NCBI GenBank assembly: GCA_963930775.1 | Contig: OZ005689.1 | Span: 4,836,001 to 4,900,000 of the forward strand | Length of the DNA: 64,000 nucleotides | Reading direction: 5' to 3' | Origin: Cliona cf. orientalis | Taxonomy: Eukaryota; Porifera; Demospongiae; Clionaida; Clionaidae | In this document: positions 1 through 11,727 of the stretch, in pieces | Layout: each line of letters opens with the position of its first letter | Numbering within the stretch: the first letter of the stretch is position 1 | Notes under the pieces: generated by a model | What the model was told of the DNA's origin: nothing | Database searches by the model: none | What the model saw: the letters and a program-made list of their open reading frames with translations, nothing else | Program-made: the position numbers and the translations under genes

Positions 1-1163
1 CTATAGCCATGTTTGTGCTAGTGGTGTCACACCAGCTAACTACCTAAGTTTATGACAATGAAAATATCACCTCTTTACTATAGAGCTTGTTCATCTATAT
101 CTAATAGTATAGCAATGACAATTAAATCACATTAAATCAAGTTTTTCTTCACTGGAGTATATAATGACTGTGAGTAGGAGAGATGTAAATGTTGGAAGCG
201 TGGGTTGATTTTATAGTTTCTGTCGTAAATTCTCTCATCTTGATGTTTGATGACTCAGGCTCTTTGGCCTTTCTCTTGCGTGCAATAGGTTAGATGCATT
301 ATATAATACCCCTTTGCTTAAGAATTATACATTTTTTGTGTGTACATACCTACTAAGAATTTGGATTTGCTTAGTGTAACAGTTTTGGCAAAGTATTAAA
401 TTTGCTCTCACAGAGCGATATACCATCACAGCTTGGGTGGCCAGATTGCATGTTTGTACTTACTGATTTATGATGCATTGTTACTCTGTATTTTATGACA
501 ATACTACAACTGCTAAAGAAATCATTGTAGCTATACGTAGCTACACCCCATTGTGAAAAATGTGAACATAGTGGGGGGCAGAAAACATGGTGTATTTTCA
601 GACTGCCATAGACTTAGTGTGACCACATGCATCTATAGGTGCACATAGCTAGTCTATAATTGTATACCTAATCTCGCTATCACCCAGACCTAACTTCCCG
701 CAGCACGTACCAGATGTATTGCATTACCAGCACGCCACGTCATGTTAGATAAGCCTCGTACCACACTCACCCAGTACAAAAAAATGTTATCTCCATGAAA
801 ATGCATGGACTTTGGAAATAAACATAGCGAGCAATGCATGGCATATGAGAAGCCTGTAGTCAAGAGTATAAAATTATGATGCTATAACAATGACGTGACC
901 TACTCTAATTAACCACTACTGCTTGCTAGTGAATGTTATTATAAGGCCTGGGCCGTCCTGGGACTAACCCTCGTAAGCACCATGCCAGCCACAACCCTTA
1001 AAAAAATGCACCAATATCTGTGGACATTCAAATAGTAATCATGTAACCATACACACATACCACGTAATTTGATTCATGACCCCAGGGCACTGCAACTAAA
1101 ATCTATTAAGCTCAGGGCTCCGCTACCTAACTTTGCTTACGATAGCTTAATAGTTGTGAAGGA
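1..1163. other. 5' flank, no gene recognised
   Basis: AT-rich sequence with no convincing coding frame on either strand. It should contain the promoter and 5' UTR of the beta-helix gene that starts at 1176. I see no clear TATA box or repeat family in it. Confidence 0.5.
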
Positions 1164-1175
1164 GTGTTATATGGA

Positions 1176-3860
1176 ATGGCTCTAAGTTTCAGCTTTTGTC
1201 AGTTGGTGATCCTTCTTCTCTCTGTGGAGTTTTCCACTGTGTCATGTGACACCTTCTACATAGTGACATCACCAAGCAGCCCCTGTCCTGGAGAGTACAT
1301 TGGAGTGCCATGTCTCACTCTACAACAGTATGCTGCAAACCCAGGTAGAGGCGAAAATATAACATTCTTAATTGATCCTGGAGTGTACAATCTCTCAGCA
1401 GTGCTGACAGTTTCTGATGGCTACAACTTCACAATGTCATCCACTGATGTTACAGTGACATGTACATTAGCCACTGCCAGATTTGAGTTTTACAGAGTTG
1501 ACAATATTCACATCGGTGGAGTCACTTTTAAAGGATGTAGAAATGGAGCAGCAATACAAATAATAACTGCTACAAGCACTGCTATTATAGGAAGCGTCTT
1601 CATCAGAAATAGTGCTGGAATACGAATGACAGAAGTTACGAGGGCTATTGTTATGAGAAGTAACTTTACTCAAAACAACGGTAATGTCAGTTTTGAAGCC
1701 AGTAACTCAATGGTCACATTCGATAAAAGTAATTTTTACAATAACAATGACAGGATAAGATACGGTACGAGATTTAGTGGTCAAATCTATTCATTCTACT
1801 CAAACATTTCAATCAAAAACTCTCACTTCAACAACAATGGTGGAATTGGCATAAATGCTCAGTATTCCAGTGTCATAGTTGATGGTACGGAATTTAACCA
1901 CAATGATTTTGGTGCAATATCTGTGTATCAAAGTTCCAATTTTCAAATAAATGATACCATATTCTATGGGAACAGCGCTGCTGACAGTGGAGGGGCAATA
2001 TCTGTGTCTACATCCGGAACGGCTCGTATCCAAATAAATAATACTGCATTTTATCTCAATGCAGCTCGATATCAAGGTGGTGCCATATATTTATCTTATA
2101 ATGACCGTTACTGGTATAATAGCCCCTTTAGACTTCAAGTATGCATACATAACACAACTTTTCACAGCAACATAGCAGCTTATTACAATGGAGGAGCAAT
2201 ATACATACATTTACAATCCAGCACAATAGATCTGTGGCAATTATCAATAGTGGAGAGCTGGTTTATTAATAACACTGCAAGCCTGGGAAATGGAGGGGCA
2301 ATAATATTATCTGAGTCGAGACAAAATTTCAATTATACTAATCCATCAATTATTACTAAATGCCAATTCATCAACAATAGAGCAAGGAATGCAAGTGGGG
2401 GTGCAATATACAAGGAGGGAAAAAACACGAAACTAGTGATAAATCAAAATTCCTATGTTAGTAACACAGCTGATGCATTTGGTGGAGCCATTTACGTTAG
2501 TGGAGAGAACAATTCTATCCAAGTCACTAGTACTACATTCAGAAATAACGCTGCGGTAAGAGAGAGTGGAGGAGCCATATACTCCAATGGGCGATATGCT
2601 AATGTCACACTCACTTCATCAACATTCCATAACAACTCTGCCTCCTACTGTGGTGTGTTAAGTGTGGACAATTACAACCATTTCAGTGTTAACATGACCA
2701 ACAGCATATTCACATACAACACAGCATCTGGACAAACCATCGGAGGAGGTGTGGCCTGCATTGTCAATGCTACTATTAACATCATCGATAACACCTTCAA
2801 ACACAACTTTGCCAACTTCCATGCAGGTGTGTTTTACATAGACGAGAGTCACACCACTGTCGATGGAAGTTTATTCATTAACAACTCAGCAGCTCTGGAT
2901 GGTGGGGTGTTCTACACATACATACACGCATCAGATTACATCATTAGGAGGAGCCAGTTCAGTGAGAATACTGCTGGGCATGACGGAGGAGTGATTCTAA
3001 TTGGACGACTTAACTGCTACGTCAACATTGATGAGACCATCTTTGACTTCAACAGTGCTGGGAATCGAGGAGGAGTGATTTCAATGGTTGCTAGCTCTTT
3101 GTATATGGAAATCAATAGGACCAACATCTTCAACAATACGGCTCAGTTTGGGGGTGTGATTAGTGCTTGTAACAGCGAAGTTACGCTGAGGGGAGACAGT
3201 CTGATTGTCATTGTGGATCCTCTACTACCATTCTGTAAGCTTTACGAAGGAACTGTGCAGCATGCTAATATAACACCACCCCCAGAAACAATCATAACTA
3301 CTGAGCCTATGGTTACAACTGAACCACCAGTCCATACTCAGTCTGAAGGAATCCCCATATCCAGCCCTAATCATATTATACCAGATCAAACAGACATACC
3401 TACTACAAGGTCAACACCAAACGTGGTTCCCCAGACAACCCACAATACTAGCGATTCTGTAACCCCAGCCACAGCTGCCAATGATCACACACACATGCAT
3501 GCAGCTACTGGTCCTCTCAATGAAGGAACTAATAAGTTGCCGACAATCAATCAAAGTCCAACTTCACCGTCAATCTCGAATAATGAAATTCACGCTGCTG
3601 GAGAGGAGGAAACGGACAAAAAAGTGGCTACTAGTATTGCTCTTTCCGCTACATCTCTTATTGTGTCTTTTATTGTAATACTGCTATTAATTGTTCTGAT
3701 ACTCTGTGTGTGCAAGAAAGGATCGCTGAAGAATACGATATCAAAGATGAAGGGATTTAGCATCAACCCATCTCGTACCTTCCGCAGGCTCAAGCCGCAC
3801 ACCTCTCCTATCTATAACCCTAACTCCAGCGAAGATGAAGATGACACTGATGCACTGTAA
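1176..3860 (+). CDS. Pmp-like beta-helix repeat membrane protein
   Basis: Predicted 894-residue single-pass cell-surface protein encoded without introns. The start at 1176 gives a signal peptide (MALSFSFCQLVILLLS..., cleavage probably near VSC/DT); the frame is also open for four codons upstream but without an ATG. Residues of about 100-670 carry repeated short motifs of the form GGAI/GGVI, each followed or preceded by F-x-x-N-x-A, which is the signature of chlamydial polymorphic membrane protein (Pmp) repeats and of right-handed parallel beta-helices. Many N-x-S/T sequons suggest glycosylation. A Thr/Pro/Ser-rich stalk (about 690-800) leads to one hydrophobic segment (about 825-850), a C-V-C-K-K stop-transfer sequence and a short acidic tail ending SSEDEDDTDAL. 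Proteins of this type annotated as 'probable outer membrane protein pmp' are, to my knowledge, common in sponge gene sets. Adhesion or recognition is an inference; the ligand is unknown. No frameshift is seen. Confidence 0.85.
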   Translation: MALSFSFCQLVILLLSVEFSTVSCDTFYIVTSPSSPCPGEYIGVPCLTLQQYAANPGRGENITFLIDPGVYNLSAVLTVSDGYNFTMSSTDVTVTCTLATARFEFYRVDNIHIGGVTFKGCRNGAAIQIITATSTAIIGSVFIRNSAGIRMTEVTRAIVMRSNFTQNNGNVSFEASNSMVTFDKSNFYNNNDRIRYGTRFSGQIYSFYSNISIKNSHFNNNGGIGINAQYSSVIVDGTEFNHNDFGAISVYQSSNFQINDTIFYGNSAADSGGAISVSTSGTARIQINNTAFYLNAARYQGGAIYLSYNDRYWYNSPFRLQVCIHNTTFHSNIAAYYNGGAIYIHLQSSTIDLWQLSIVESWFINNTASLGNGGAIILSESRQNFNYTNPSIITKCQFINNRARNASGGAIYKEGKNTKLVINQNSYVSNTADAFGGAIYVSGENNSIQVTSTTFRNNAAVRESGGAIYSNGRYANVTLTSSTFHNNSASYCGVLSVDNYNHFSVNMTNSIFTYNTASGQTIGGGVACIVNATINIIDNTFKHNFANFHAGVFYIDESHTTVDGSLFINNSAALDGGVFYTYIHASDYIIRRSQFSENTAGHDGGVILIGRLNCYVNIDETIFDFNSAGNRGGVISMVASSLYMEINRTNIFNNTAQFGGVISACNSEVTLRGDSLIVIVDPLLPFCKLYEGTVQHANITPPPETIITTEPMVTTEPPVHTQSEGIPISSPNHIIPDQTDIPTTRSTPNVVPQTTHNTSDSVTPATAANDHTHMHAATGPLNEGTNKLPTINQSPTSPSISNNEIHAAGEEETDKKVATSIALSATSLIVSFIVILLLIVLILCVCKKGSLKNTISKMKGFSINPSRTFRRLKPHTSPIYNPNSSEDEDDTDAL

Positions 3861-4017
3861 CGATGAAGTTATGAGTATGAATGCTTATAACAGTATATTA
3901 GCTATAGATTAATTATCATCTAGTACAGCCATTATAATAATTGTTGAGTAAAGATTAAGTAATTTGCAAAATTCATTGCCACATATAGCTAATAGAATTG
4001 TTTTGAGGCTAGCCAAC

Positions 4018-4023
4018 AATAAA
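4018..4023 (+). promoter_or_regulatory. polyadenylation signal AATAAA
   Basis: Canonical AATAAA 158 bases after the stop codon of the beta-helix gene. It is the first such hexamer downstream and a plausible end of its 3' UTR. Confidence 0.5.
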
Positions 4024-4099
4024 GTGGTAGCTATTCATGGTTTTTTTCTAATTGGGTGACACTATAATATAGATAATGTATTATAGACGGTACTGCAGC

Positions 4100-4920
4100 T
4101 GGAACGTTCAAGGGTGCCAACCTTTGTTGTACATAATACTATATGTATTGTATATGTACATGTAATTTTTCTTGAAAAATTTATTATGCTATAAGATTGC
4201 ATAATAATACGTGCATAAACATGTGACTAAAATAAAAACTAACACATAATTAATATATAAAATGATGTATAATTTTATTATAGCTGGATGTATGGAACTA
4301 ACTGTGAAAATTGCAAGTGTTGGGATGATGGGGCAACACCTAATTAAAGCATTATGTACTACATTACATTGTACATACGTACATCAATCTACAAACATAT
4401 TGTCATAGCTCTATATAGTCACCACTTCCTATTATAATCACCTTAATAGTATCATAATATTATACTTCCCAAACATGATATATAAGTTACATTATAGATA
4501 ACAAACTTGTGTTGCTCATAGTTTGTACAAAATTTATTATATTTACATAATCCAAAAGAGTACAAAAAAATTAAAAGGTGTATTCAGGAGATTACATGTT
4601 CATATTGCATTCCTACGGTGCTAACCTTTGTTGTATGTAGCTGTACGTATACTTATACGTATTGTACTATACATATAATTTCTCTTGAAAACTTTATTGT
4701 ACTATAAGGATGCATAATATGTGCTAAAAAACTAAAACAATATATAACAAAATCAAAGCTAGATGCATGGAGCTAACCATGAAAAATGGAATTGGTTACG
4801 TATTAATATTGCAAGTGTTTGGATGAAGGTTATACAAAATTATAATTACATAACCCAAAAGCAAAATTTAATATTAAAGGTGTATCCAGGAGATTTACAT
4901 GTTCACGTTGCATTCTTATG
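4100..4920. repeat. diverged direct duplication beside the kinase 3' end
   Basis: Two similar blocks lie in tandem. The block from about 4110 (AACCTTTGTTGTA, then TTTCTTGAAAAATTTATTAT, then GCATAATAATACGTGC) is matched by about 4620-4730 (AACCTTTGTTGTATG, CTCTTGAAAACTTTATTGTA, GCATAATATGTGC). The sequence at about 4575-4615 (AAAGGTGTATTCAGGAG, ACATGTTCATATTGCATTC) matches 4879-4918 (AAAGGTGTATCCAGGAG, ACATGTTCACGTTGCATTC), which abuts the kinase stop codon. The unit is therefore about 0.3-0.5 kb and derives from the kinase 3' UTR. Confidence 0.7.
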
Positions 4921-5883
4921 GCCCAGGATTATTTTTGAGTCTCTCTTTTTGTTTATATTCTTCAAGCAAGCTTTTGACACTTTCGTGAATAGTGACGGCT
5001 GCAGGACGCTTGTTCTTTTCCAATTCTGTACACCACATAATGGCACTCCTCAGAATATGTCGTTCGGAAAGCCTTTGAATCAATCCTCTGCGTTCTCTTC
5101 GTGTCACATATGGAATTTCATGTGTAATCTGTAGCATCAGCACGCCAAACATGTAAATATCAATGCTCGAATCGGATGAACCACAATCGTCCTGCAGTTC
5201 TGGTGGATAATACGCCGCTCGATGGCCATCGATAGCCGTCAGTGTAGTGCTCATTCCTTCAAAATCCTTCAGGATTCTAGACATACCAAAGTCAGAAACT
5301 TTCGCTGTTTTAACTGATTGATTGTCCAGTACGAGTAGAATATTATTCCCACATATATCACGATGCACTATTCTGTTTGCATGAAGGTAGTTAAGAGCTG
5401 ATGCTACATCACACGAAATCGATAGTTTAACTAATCGCTCCATGTTTTGATTTGGATGATTCTGGAAGTATTTAGTCAAGCTACAATCTAACCTTTCCAT
5501 AACAAGTATCGGAAAGCCCCCTTTGTGGTAGGATCGAACATCTAATAACCTCACAACATTTGGGTGATTGATGGTCATCAAGCAGCCGCACTCTCTAGTG
5601 AAGCTCTGAATTGCCTTTCTTTGAATGGGGTCATCAATTGGACCAGGGGGTAGGTCAGAAATCAAATGCATTGCAACCTGATTCAAAATCTTTACAGCAC
5701 AACTTTCATCCCTGAATTTTCCTTCATAGACGGTTGCAAAGGCTCCTGTTCCTAGCACCTTGTCAGGATTCGTCCAAAATGAGACGCTTGGTCCAGGGAG
5801 TACTACTTTATCTGGATCATTTGAGCCAGCTATGACTACCGATCCATTGTTCAGCTCATTTTGAGGCAAGTGAATATTGATGC
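4916..5883 (-). CDS. coiled-coil protein kinase, exon 3 (kinase domain)
   Basis: Last exon of a 639-residue protein (residues 319-639, stop at 4916-4918). It holds an essentially complete protein kinase catalytic domain. The glycine loop is L-G-T-G-A-F-A-T-V-Y-E-G (361-372), the ATP lysine lies in AVK (K382), the likely helix-C glutamate is E415, the catalytic loop is H-R-D-I-C-G-N-N (491-498), the metal-binding DFG is 515-517, and the APE equivalent is P-P-E (544-546). All catalytic residues are present, so it is probably active. The style (GxGxFATVYEG, HRDI, DFGMSR) fits the tyrosine kinase-like (TKL) group; I cannot say whether it prefers Ser/Thr or Tyr. The acceptor is TTGCTTGCAG before GCATC; it needs an upstream phase-1 donor, which exon 2 supplies. 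Confidence 0.88.
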
Positions 5884-5968
5884 CTGCAAGCAAGTTGCAT
5901 GATTACACCCACAGACGTAAATTATTTTGCTTGCCCATAATACATTTTTAATTACTACCGTACTTTCC

Positions 5969-6017
5969 TGCTATTAAGTGCATATCTCTACAGGAAGAGA
6001 ACCTGCACTTAATAGCA
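5969..6017. repeat. short perfect inverted repeat
   Basis: TGCTATTAAGTGCA at 5969-5982 is the exact reverse complement of TGCACTTAATAGCA at 6004-6017, with a 21-base loop. It could be the core of a small foldback element or an RNA hairpin in the intron of the kinase transcript. Confidence 0.6.
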
Positions 6018-8512
6018 CCAGCGAGATGCGCTTATACCTGTTAAACAAACCTACATCCAAGTACGTATTCATAGGCATTATTTAAGGGGCGTAGCCAGTC
6101 GCTCAATCAGTCAATGATATGCACATTGCTACACTCCGACCAGCTAGAAATGACGCTCAGTGATTAAAATAGCCTGAGAATCAACTGCAGGACCATAGGA
6201 AGCAATTTGATACTTGCACGGCCATCACCCACAATGTGTGACCACACCCATTTAGAAGATTAAGCATGCAGTAATACTGTATAGGTCATGTTCAGTGATA
6301 CTGCCACACTGCATGTGGGCCGAAATAGCTAGCCTGATAATTATGCCCTCGGTAACAATTACTTTTTTGCGGTTATTAGGTGATTATGAGTAATATAATC
6401 TATGAGATAATCTATGAGATAATTAGGAGAAAATTCAGGGCCTCGATGGAGCCCTTCTGGGACTTGAAATTCAGTGAAATATGTAGAATATCTTGCGCGT
6501 GTATTCAGTGAATACCTTACAAGCAGTGTGCTGCCCTCTCTGACGAGCGGCGACGGCTGAACTTCATGCGTTCTCTATAGGCTGACGTAATCCCGTGGAT
6601 AGATATAGATAGCCTTGTGCTATATATAGCATGCACCATGAGCAGCGTGCCGCCGGACCAATCTATAGCTGTACTGCGCTGTTGAGTTTCTTAACTTTGA
6701 AATTTTCACTATCAAGGTCGAGAGCCACTCTCAGATTTCCGATGATCCGAGGGTAGCCTGCGACTGAGGCACCGGCATCGTATTGTACAGTGAATCCACT
6801 ATATTGACGACCTTTACCAGATACACCATTTCCACTATGCAGCTACTGAGGGTACATTTTTGTTATACTGGTAATTATTATTACAGCCCTATGTTATATT
6901 TTCCGTACTAAATGAAACTACTGAGAGACCTGTTTGTGACACAAATACTCACTTGCTTTCCTCCTACAAATATTGCTACTAGCTAACTTAGTTGCCAAGT
7001 TTACGATAAGAGAGGCCGAGACAAAATTTATCGAAAATAAGTGTAATGCATGGAAAGTGCACACAAAAATTGGACCTCACCCACTTTTGGCCCTAGGCAT
7101 ATTGTGCACTACCATGCCCAGAGATATGTACCGAAATTTAGTAGCATACTAAGTTATGCTTGTGCCATACCCCCATTAGTACAGTCAAAAAATTCAGGGT
7201 ACCATTTTGTGTCAACTGGGGAACAACCGGGACCAAGAGCCTCAATTCCGGCCACTATGTACCCACAAAAGCAGCCAACAAAATTTAATATTAAAACAGG
7301 GCTAAAAAACGGTCACAATTATGCCGCCCACCCCGTTGCGCATAAGCCCATGCACCTTTATCTAAAGTTCCTACATAGGTAATTTTGTCTTGTGTATGTT
7401 AAAGCCCCCCTCTCTGACTATAAAATGTTGTTAGAGTCCATAAACCAGTAGCTATATCTAGTACCCTAGCTAGTATGCCTTACTTTGATGTTTTCATCAA
7501 GTTTTGCCCATCAAATAACTACAGAAAATGAAGAAATTGCTTGCCATGTAGCATTCATTGGTCGGTAATGGTCGTGATGCGGAAGTGTCATGGTCCTGTG
7601 AATAAGCCCCATCCCCAGTTTTGCCCAGTGCTAGCATGCAGAAAGGGGGGGGGGGGGCATAATTGCGGGTGGTATATTTCCTTGGTTGATATTTGGTGCG
7701 AGTAAGTAGTCAACATTGAGGCTTTGATGACTTTGCTAGCCATATGCATAGTAACCTCATCCCCAGGCCACTCCCATGTTTTCAATGTTATACTGTAGTA
7801 TCCAGGCTATGGGCTCTCAACAGTTACTATATTATATAATTATCACTATTCAGACAAACTAGTTGCTTCTTTGTTGAAGACAGAGGCTTAGAAACGATTT
7901 CACTTCAACAGCACCCCCAAAAGGAGGAAAAGGTCTGGTGACGGTTGGTTCTTGCAAGCTCAGCAGTCATGTTTTCGTGCAAGCCAATCAGACTGTAGAT
8001 CTATGACATAATATTATTACATCCAGTTGCAAAGCGACATTGTACTACAAGATCAGCTGTGCTAACCAGTCAGAATACCAGTATTTTTTATACTTGTTAC
8101 AGCACTTTGTGTACCAGCTAGTACACAATGGTCATGCTGACCTTGCCACTAGAGTATAGTGTAAGACCTTGATTACCGACTGAACCTCATTATCAGCAGA
8201 GCACACATCCATTAAAAACAGGGGGAGTGCACATCCCCTTAGCTTATGAATGTATGTCAGATGTCAAGCCACAACTATTACTTGTGGCAAAGATACGTAA
8301 ACAGAAAATACCAGTAAACCCCTATCTATGTTTTTGGTATGTATTGATGCAAATGTGATCTAACGCAAATGCTAACTGCCAACACTTAGATAGGAAAAAA
8401 GTCAAAGTGTACAGCAAGATTTGAGCCCGCTCTATTCCATCCCAAACACAAGGGCCCAAGCACTCCGCCACCATGGTCGTCGCTGCTAGCAGCCATTATT
8501 TCAACTATTTTA

Positions 8513-8690
8513 TAGACAAACCCTACACAACCCAGCCCTTCCAACACTTACCCTGCTAACCATTCACAACCCAGCCCCTCCCATCCATACAGTCCACACA
8601 TAGACAAACCCTAGAGACTTATAACCCTGCTAACCATTCACAACCCATCCACTGACCTCCCAGCCCCTCCCATTTATATCGTCCAGTGAT
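8513..8690. repeat. two-copy diverged tandem repeat
   Basis: AGACAAACCCTA...CCTGCTAACCATTCACAACCCA...CAGCCCCTCCCAT occurs at about 8513-8587 and again, with an insertion, at about 8602-8675. No coding frame accompanies it. Confidence 0.6.
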
Positions 8691-8796
8691 CATGATGGCG
8701 TACGTACCGGCGTATCACGATTGGATCAGGATTGCATTTGCATCGCTACATGTATGACTATATAAACATGCTCAAGTGCATGCAATAAACACTCAC

Positions 8797-9689
8797 CTGT
8801 ATTGCTGGTTGAAGAAATAATCTGACTTTCTGCCCCTTGTACTTGGTGCATTAACGCACTTCTTATCTGTGAGCTCTCAGCAGCCTCATCCTTTGCTTTC
8901 TTAAGCTTCGAAATGGCATCCTTTTTTATCGTTAGCTCTTTTTCCAACTGAGATTTTTCTGTTCGCAATTTTTCAATATGGCTACTTGCTTTGTTGTCTT
9001 TAGCTTTTTGCTGCTCACCAAGTTCAGCGTATTTGGCTTCCAATTTTTCAATCGTGGTACGTAACTGCTTCAACTGTTCATCTTTTTTGCTTAGCTCTTC
9101 ATCTTTGCCTTTCAGCTGTTCCTCCTTTGTACGCACTTCACTCTCCTTTGCTTTTAGTAGATCATCTTTTACACAAAGCTCAGCACCCTTGGCTTTTATA
9201 CGCTCGTCCTTTGCTTTTATATGCTCGTCCTTTGCTTGTAGAAGAATGTCTTTGGCTTTCCCTTGCTCATCTTTCACTTTCATTTGCTCGTCTTTTGCAT
9301 GTAGCTCAGATTGTTTAGCTCTCAGCTGTGCATCCTTCGCGCATCCCTCAGCTTCCTTCGCTCTAAGGCGGTCAGCCATGTTATCCTTATCCCTAGTACT
9401 CTGCTCAAGTTGACTCCTAGCAACATTCAATTCTTGCTCAACTTTAGACATCTCCTGTTTGATAGCCCAAACTTCCTCCATGTGGTTACACTTTTCTTTT
9501 TGAAGGTCCTCCTCTAATATTGAAATCCTCTCTTCTAGATGCTTGATTTCTTCATTCTTACTCACTCCCAATCCAGATGGTAAGTATGCTGGATATTCTG
9601 AGGTAGCTTCCAAGGACGATACTTGCACAGGTTGTGGATGAATGGTACGCTCTTGTTGTGGCAAGTCCTGATTATCGTCGCCTTGTTGA
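8797..9689 (-). CDS. coiled-coil protein kinase, exon 2 (coiled coil)
   Basis: Encodes residues 21-317 of the kinase protein. From about residue 60 the sequence is a long charged helix with regular heptads. In the middle about eleven consecutive seven-residue units follow the pattern hydrophobic-x-A-K-D-E-x (LHAKDEQ, MKVKDEQ, IKAKDER, LKAKESE, LKGKDEE and so on), which predicts a parallel coiled coil for dimerisation upstream of the kinase. The acceptor is TTTCACAG before TCAACAAGG, where exon 1 ends GA and the join makes an Asp codon. The donor is ACAG/GTGAGT. Both junctions keep the frame, which is why I join the three exons. Plus-strand frames in this interval are antisense shadows of the heptads. 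Confidence 0.85.
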
Positions 9690-11668
9690 CTGTGAAATGA
9701 TAACAGGAAATTGATTTCCCTATGATCATATATAAAGTTATATATATACATCAAATACTTCCCCCACATAACCCAGCATGCATGGTATTGGGCACAAGTA
9801 GCTATTAGCCGGAGTAGCTAAGGCATTAACAAAGTTCAGCACAGCTTGAAAAGCTCACACAAAAAATGTCCCACCTGGCTTCGTTTTGTTCCTAATACAA
9901 TGACCAAAGGAATCATAATAATATAGCCGCTGAATTGGGTTATGGCTAGTGCAGGTCTAGCTATTCTTAGCTATACAACTGAGTGCTGACTCTGTATGCA
10001 TATACCTGCAATGTGATTTGCCTATAATTGCCGAGTGCCTTTGTGGGAGGCATCTAGCTAATTATGTTGCGCTCTCAGATTGCGTTTGTTCAACAGTAGC
10101 TATGTATTGTCACAATGTCTCTCATGATTTAGCTAATTATTGTGTGGGTGACATACGTTTTATTAGGGGGTGTAGTGACCATTTCACAAGGCAGCATGAC
10201 TACAAAGCCACCACGTTGTTTTAGGGTCGCAGTCTCAAGATATTGACCCACCAATCCTCACCAACTTCTAGAGCCTCATCATGGAAGCTGCCTTGGTCTC
10301 ATTTCATGGACACTCTCCCACCCCTCCCCCTGGTATTATTATATAATTTTGAGCTATGCTATATGCTGGCCACCTCCCCCCCCTCTGCTGGCATGCTGAC
10401 ATCATAGTACGTCACTACGTATGATACACAAAGGGGTGTGGCACAATCCTAACCTTAGTATACTACGCTGTTTTTGTCCGTATATCTCGAGATTTAGTAG
10501 GCGTGGTAGGTGGTTTTTGTGTGTGGTCGCAGACGTTTGCCGAAATAGTGGGTGTGGCAATGCAAAAAAATGGGCGTGGACCCAAAATTTTCGCGCGCAA
10601 TAGCTCATCTGTCCCACATCCCTTTATTACAAGGTTGGCAACTATGTCTCTGACTGTACTTTGCACTAGCTACTCATTTATACTAAGATGCTGCAAAGGG
10701 CCGTGCCGCAGGCATACACTTAATACCATACATGGAGTGAGCAACCCCCCTTATACCGCTGCTCTCCTTGGAGGATGAGCCCGACCGTGCCGGGGCAGGA
10801 TAATCAATCTGTCAGCTGGGCCTTAGTACATGCACAGGATCAAGCTGTGGCCTAGAAAGTGGTAAATGCTCATTAGCCAACTGACATGTTTATAGGGTAG
10901 CATGCATGCCAGGATTGTAATTATGCTTGGCGGGGGATAAAGAGGGAGGCAAGTCCTGCCGACACGGCCCAGCTGAGTCACGTCAGATGACAGAAGTGTG
11001 TAACCAAAAAAAAGAGGGTAGTCAGGGTGGGAAAACGCACTATCGGGAGCCACCAGCTGCTCAGATGACTGACATTGAAGCATGAGGTAGCTAGCAAAGG
11101 GCAATGAACTGCGCATGACCAGTAAGCTAGGCACGTGAATGCATGTCATAGGCAGGAGGAGGAGCCAGGCGCTCCATTCGCGGTTAATTTAGTTTAACTC
11201 CCTTAAACCACATCGATATAATAATATCCAATGCCAAGTGGCGGTAACATAATATTAGAGTGGCGCCGTAATTAGAACTTTTACGCATAACAATAGTAGA
11301 CTAGCTATAATAATATAAATTTCATGTCCATTTCTGATACTTGCAATGCATGCCTATATGGTTGGTAAGTGTAATCATTAGGTCTGATCAAATCAAATAC
11401 CATGATTATGGTTTTCCATCATAGCTATAGCTTAGCTACAGCCCGGCATCAAATTCCGCAGAAGGCAGACCCCCTGGCGCCCGGCACCCCTCCTTGGATT
11501 CAGCAGATCATATTGCTATACACAAATAAAACTGAGCTAGTAGGGAACTCATAGTATCTGGCATACTCGCGGCTACCACGTACACCACGGCAAGGCTTAA
11601 GCATATACATCCGTTCAATAGATAGCTAGTTTTTAATAACCTAATAGCATACAATATTGAGCACTTAC
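9690..11668 (-). other. intron 1 of the kinase gene
   Basis: A 2.0-kb intron between donor GA/GTAAGT (11668) and acceptor ACAG (9690). It contains copies of dispersed repeats also seen elsewhere: a GTGGGCGTGG/CGCGCGCAA-type segment at about 10415-10680 (compare 37840-37900 and 45860-45900) and a CCAATGCCA...GGCGCCGTAATTA segment at about 11220-11290 (compare 63460-63525). No exon is recognised in it. Confidence 0.7.
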
Positions 11669-11727
11669 TCGCCAGGCTGGACGCGAGGAAGCTGACCTTC
11701 TATATCGTCTTGTACATTGGCTGCCAT
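11669..11727 (-). CDS. coiled-coil protein kinase, exon 1 (start)
   Basis: The first coding exon begins at ATG 11727 and reads MAANVQDDIEGQLPRVQPG, followed by GA, which is completed to Asp by the first base of exon 2. The donor GA/GTAAGTGC is canonical. The three exons total 1920 bases, exactly 640 codons with the stop. The exon is too short to be found by length, so the evidence is the ATG, the perfect donor and the phase match. No signal peptide is visible, so a cytoplasmic protein is likely. Confidence 0.75.

Larger units (their letters stand above)
5884..8796 (-). other. intron 2 of the kinase gene
   Basis: A 2.9-kb interval between donor G/GTGAGT (8796) and acceptor CAG (5884). It holds a 14-bp inverted repeat (5969-5982 with 6004-6017), a G-run near 7647, and a diverged tandem duplication of a CAACCCAGCCC-rich segment (about 8513-8690). 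A frame of about 110 codons on the plus strand at 7050-7382 has no recognisable protein character and is not called. Confidence 0.75.

Noticed and set aside
4763-5134. 123-codon plus-strand frame
   Set aside because: Mostly antisense to the kinase exon and duplicated 3' UTR; no protein-like composition.
7050-7382. 110-codon plus-strand frame
   Set aside because: Lies in the kinase intron, with no splice context, domain or codon bias.
8991-9517. Plus-strand frames over the coiled coil
   Set aside because: Shadow frames produced by the regular heptad repeat on the other strand.
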